A stretch of DNA of 6,486 nucleotides from Alphaproteobacteria bacterium. GTDB taxonomy: Bacteria > Pseudomonadota > Alphaproteobacteria > BOG-932 > Roseiterribacteraceae. The translations under genes were made by a program, and so were the position numbers. The notes beneath the pieces are model-generated. The model was not told the DNA's origin. It saw nothing but the letters and a program-made list of their open reading frames with translations, and did not search any database. Each line of letters starts with the position of its first letter. Within the stretch, counting starts at the first letter, position 1. The stretch covers positions 1 through 6,486 of the forward strand of contig CAJCJC010000475.1 of the NCBI GenBank assembly GCA_903970575.1. Direction: 5' to 3'. Below are positions 5,573-6,486 of the stretch, piece by piece.

Positions 5573-6486
5573 CTACCGGTAAGGGAAGGGAGCCATTAGG
5601 GTATTCGTCACATAATCGGCGACGCCGTCTTCCAGGGTGGCGAAGGGCCGCGTGAACCCCGCGTTGCGCAAGCGGCCGATTTCGGCCTGGGTGAAGTACT
5701 GGTATCGGTCGCGCATGCCCTCGGGCATTTCCACGAATTCGATGCTGGGTTCGCGGCCAAGCGCCGCGAAGATCGCGCGGGCCATGTCGAGGAAACTGCG
5801 CGCCGCGCCGGAGCCCACATTGAACAGCCCGTTGACCGCGGGATTGTCGAGGAGCCACAGCATCACGGCGACAGTGTCATCGACATGGACAAAGTCGCGA
5901 AGCTGCTCGCCGTCGCGATAATCCGGCCGATAGGATTTGAACAACCGCGCGACGCCGGTCGCCTCTATCTGCGCCTTGAACTGCGGCACGACGCTCATCT
6001 GGGCGCCTTTATGCAACTCGTTCGGGCCGTAAACGTTGAAGAATTTGAGCCCCGCCCATTGGGACGGGAGCTTCTCGCCGCATTCGACGGCCCGCGCCAC
6101 CCTGCGGTCGAAGAGATGCTTGGACCAGGCATAGGCGTTGAGCGGCAGAAGGCGCGCCAAGGCCGCGCGGGACAAACCGTCGTCGAAACCCTGACCGCCA
6201 TCGCCATAGGTCGCGGCGGAGGAGGCGTAGACCAACCGCAAATCGTATTTCGCCGCGAGCGCCCAAACATCGACGCTGGCGCGCCAGTTATTGGCCAGGA
6301 TCAGATCGGCGTCGGTCTCGGTGGTGGTCGATATCGCGCCCATGTGGAAGATCATGTCGATATCGTGCCGGTGCAGGGATATGAACTCGCGCAGCGCCTC
6401 TGGCGGGATGATGTCGGCGAGATCGCGCCTGGCCAGGTTGCGCCATTTGTCGTCATGGCCCAGCCGGTCGACCACGACGATGTTCG
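5573..6486 (-). CDS. hldD: ADP-L-glycero-D-manno-heptose 6-epimerase, N-terminus missing at window edge
   Basis: HldD (RfaD) is a cytoplasmic NADP-dependent short-chain-dehydrogenase-type epimerase. It turns ADP-D-glycero-manno-heptose into the L,D form used for the LPS inner core. About 303 residues are visible. The N-terminal glycine-rich dinucleotide loop lies beyond the right edge; the visible part begins in the second Rossmann strand (NIVVVD, then KWRNL). Visible motifs are FHMGAISTTTETD (about 6349-6311), SSAATYGDG (about 6223-6197), the catalytic YxxxK in NAYAWSKHLFD (Tyr codon 6133-6131, Lys codon 6121-6119), FNVYGPNELHKG (about 6040-6005), LRDFVHVDD, GLFNVGSG and the C-terminal YQYFTQAEIGRLRNAGF. 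Catalytic residues look intact. It is the first visible gene of the minus-strand run hldD-lgt-MidA homologue. Since the true start is not in view, it may be preceded by further operon genes. Confidence 0.95.
   Translation of the reverse strand, partial: NIVVVDRLGHDDKWRNLARRDLADIIPPEALREFISLHRHDIDMIFHMGAISTTTETDADLILANNWRASVDVWALAAKYDLRLVYASSAATYGDGGQGFDDGLSRAALARLLPLNAYAWSKHLFDRRVARAVECGEKLPSQWAGLKFFNVYGPNELHKGAQMSVVPQFKAQIEATGVARLFKSYRPDYRDGEQLRDFVHVDDTVAVMLWLLDNPAVNGLFNVGSGAARSFLDMARAIFAALGREPSIEFVEMPEGMRDRYQYFTQAEIGRLRNAGFTRPFATLEDGVADYVTNTLMAPFPYR

Overview
The window looks like chromosomal DNA of a GC-rich alphaproteobacterium. The evidence is a hopanoid-modifying glycosyltransferase, the gene order lgt / MidA-family methyltransferase / pgeF / prs that I associate with alphaproteobacteria, an LPS-heptose epimerase (so an outer membrane with heptose-containing LPS), and a sequence matching the alphaproteobacterial EcfG general-stress promoter. 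The sequence alone does not let me name an order or genus. I see no mobile element, phage gene, CRISPR array, tRNA or rRNA.

Layout, left to right. (1) 1-552, minus strand: the N-terminal part of an HpnI-like glycosyltransferase, cut by the left edge and carrying an apparent one-base frameshift near 74/75. (2) 553-685: a divergent intergenic region. (3) 686-1477, plus strand: the MlaA/VacJ outer-membrane lipoprotein. (4) 1480-2415, minus strand: prs (PRPP synthase), ending 2 nt from mlaA. (5) 2497-3279, minus strand: pgeF. (6) 3280-3445: an intergenic region with a near-perfect 22-bp palindrome, an exact GGAAC-N16-CGTT box and a strong ribosome binding site. (7) 3446-3634, plus strand: a 62-residue, very basic protein of unknown function containing one 16-residue motif twice. 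(8) 3631-4731, minus strand: a MidA/NDUFAF7-family methyltransferase. (9) 4728-5567, minus strand: lgt. (10) 5573-6486, minus strand: hldD, lacking its N-terminus at the right edge.

The minus-strand genes hldD, lgt and the MidA homologue are tightly packed (5-nt gap, then a 4-nt overlap) and probably form an operon. pgeF and prs follow on the same strand, but the plus-strand small gene lies between them and the operon. Several products serve the envelope: HldD (LPS inner-core heptose), Lgt (lipoprotein lipidation), MlaA (itself a lipoprotein that needs Lgt, and part of outer-membrane lipid asymmetry), HpnI (hopanoid head groups) and PgeF (linked to peptidoglycan quality control). Prs supplies PRPP to nucleotide synthesis.

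The most interesting part is 3345-3634. A small, uncharacterised, probably disordered basic protein sits behind what reads as a general-stress-response promoter. A palindrome lies just upstream of that promoter, and the leader could fold over the Shine-Dalgarno sequence. The other clear anomaly is the frameshift in hpnI.
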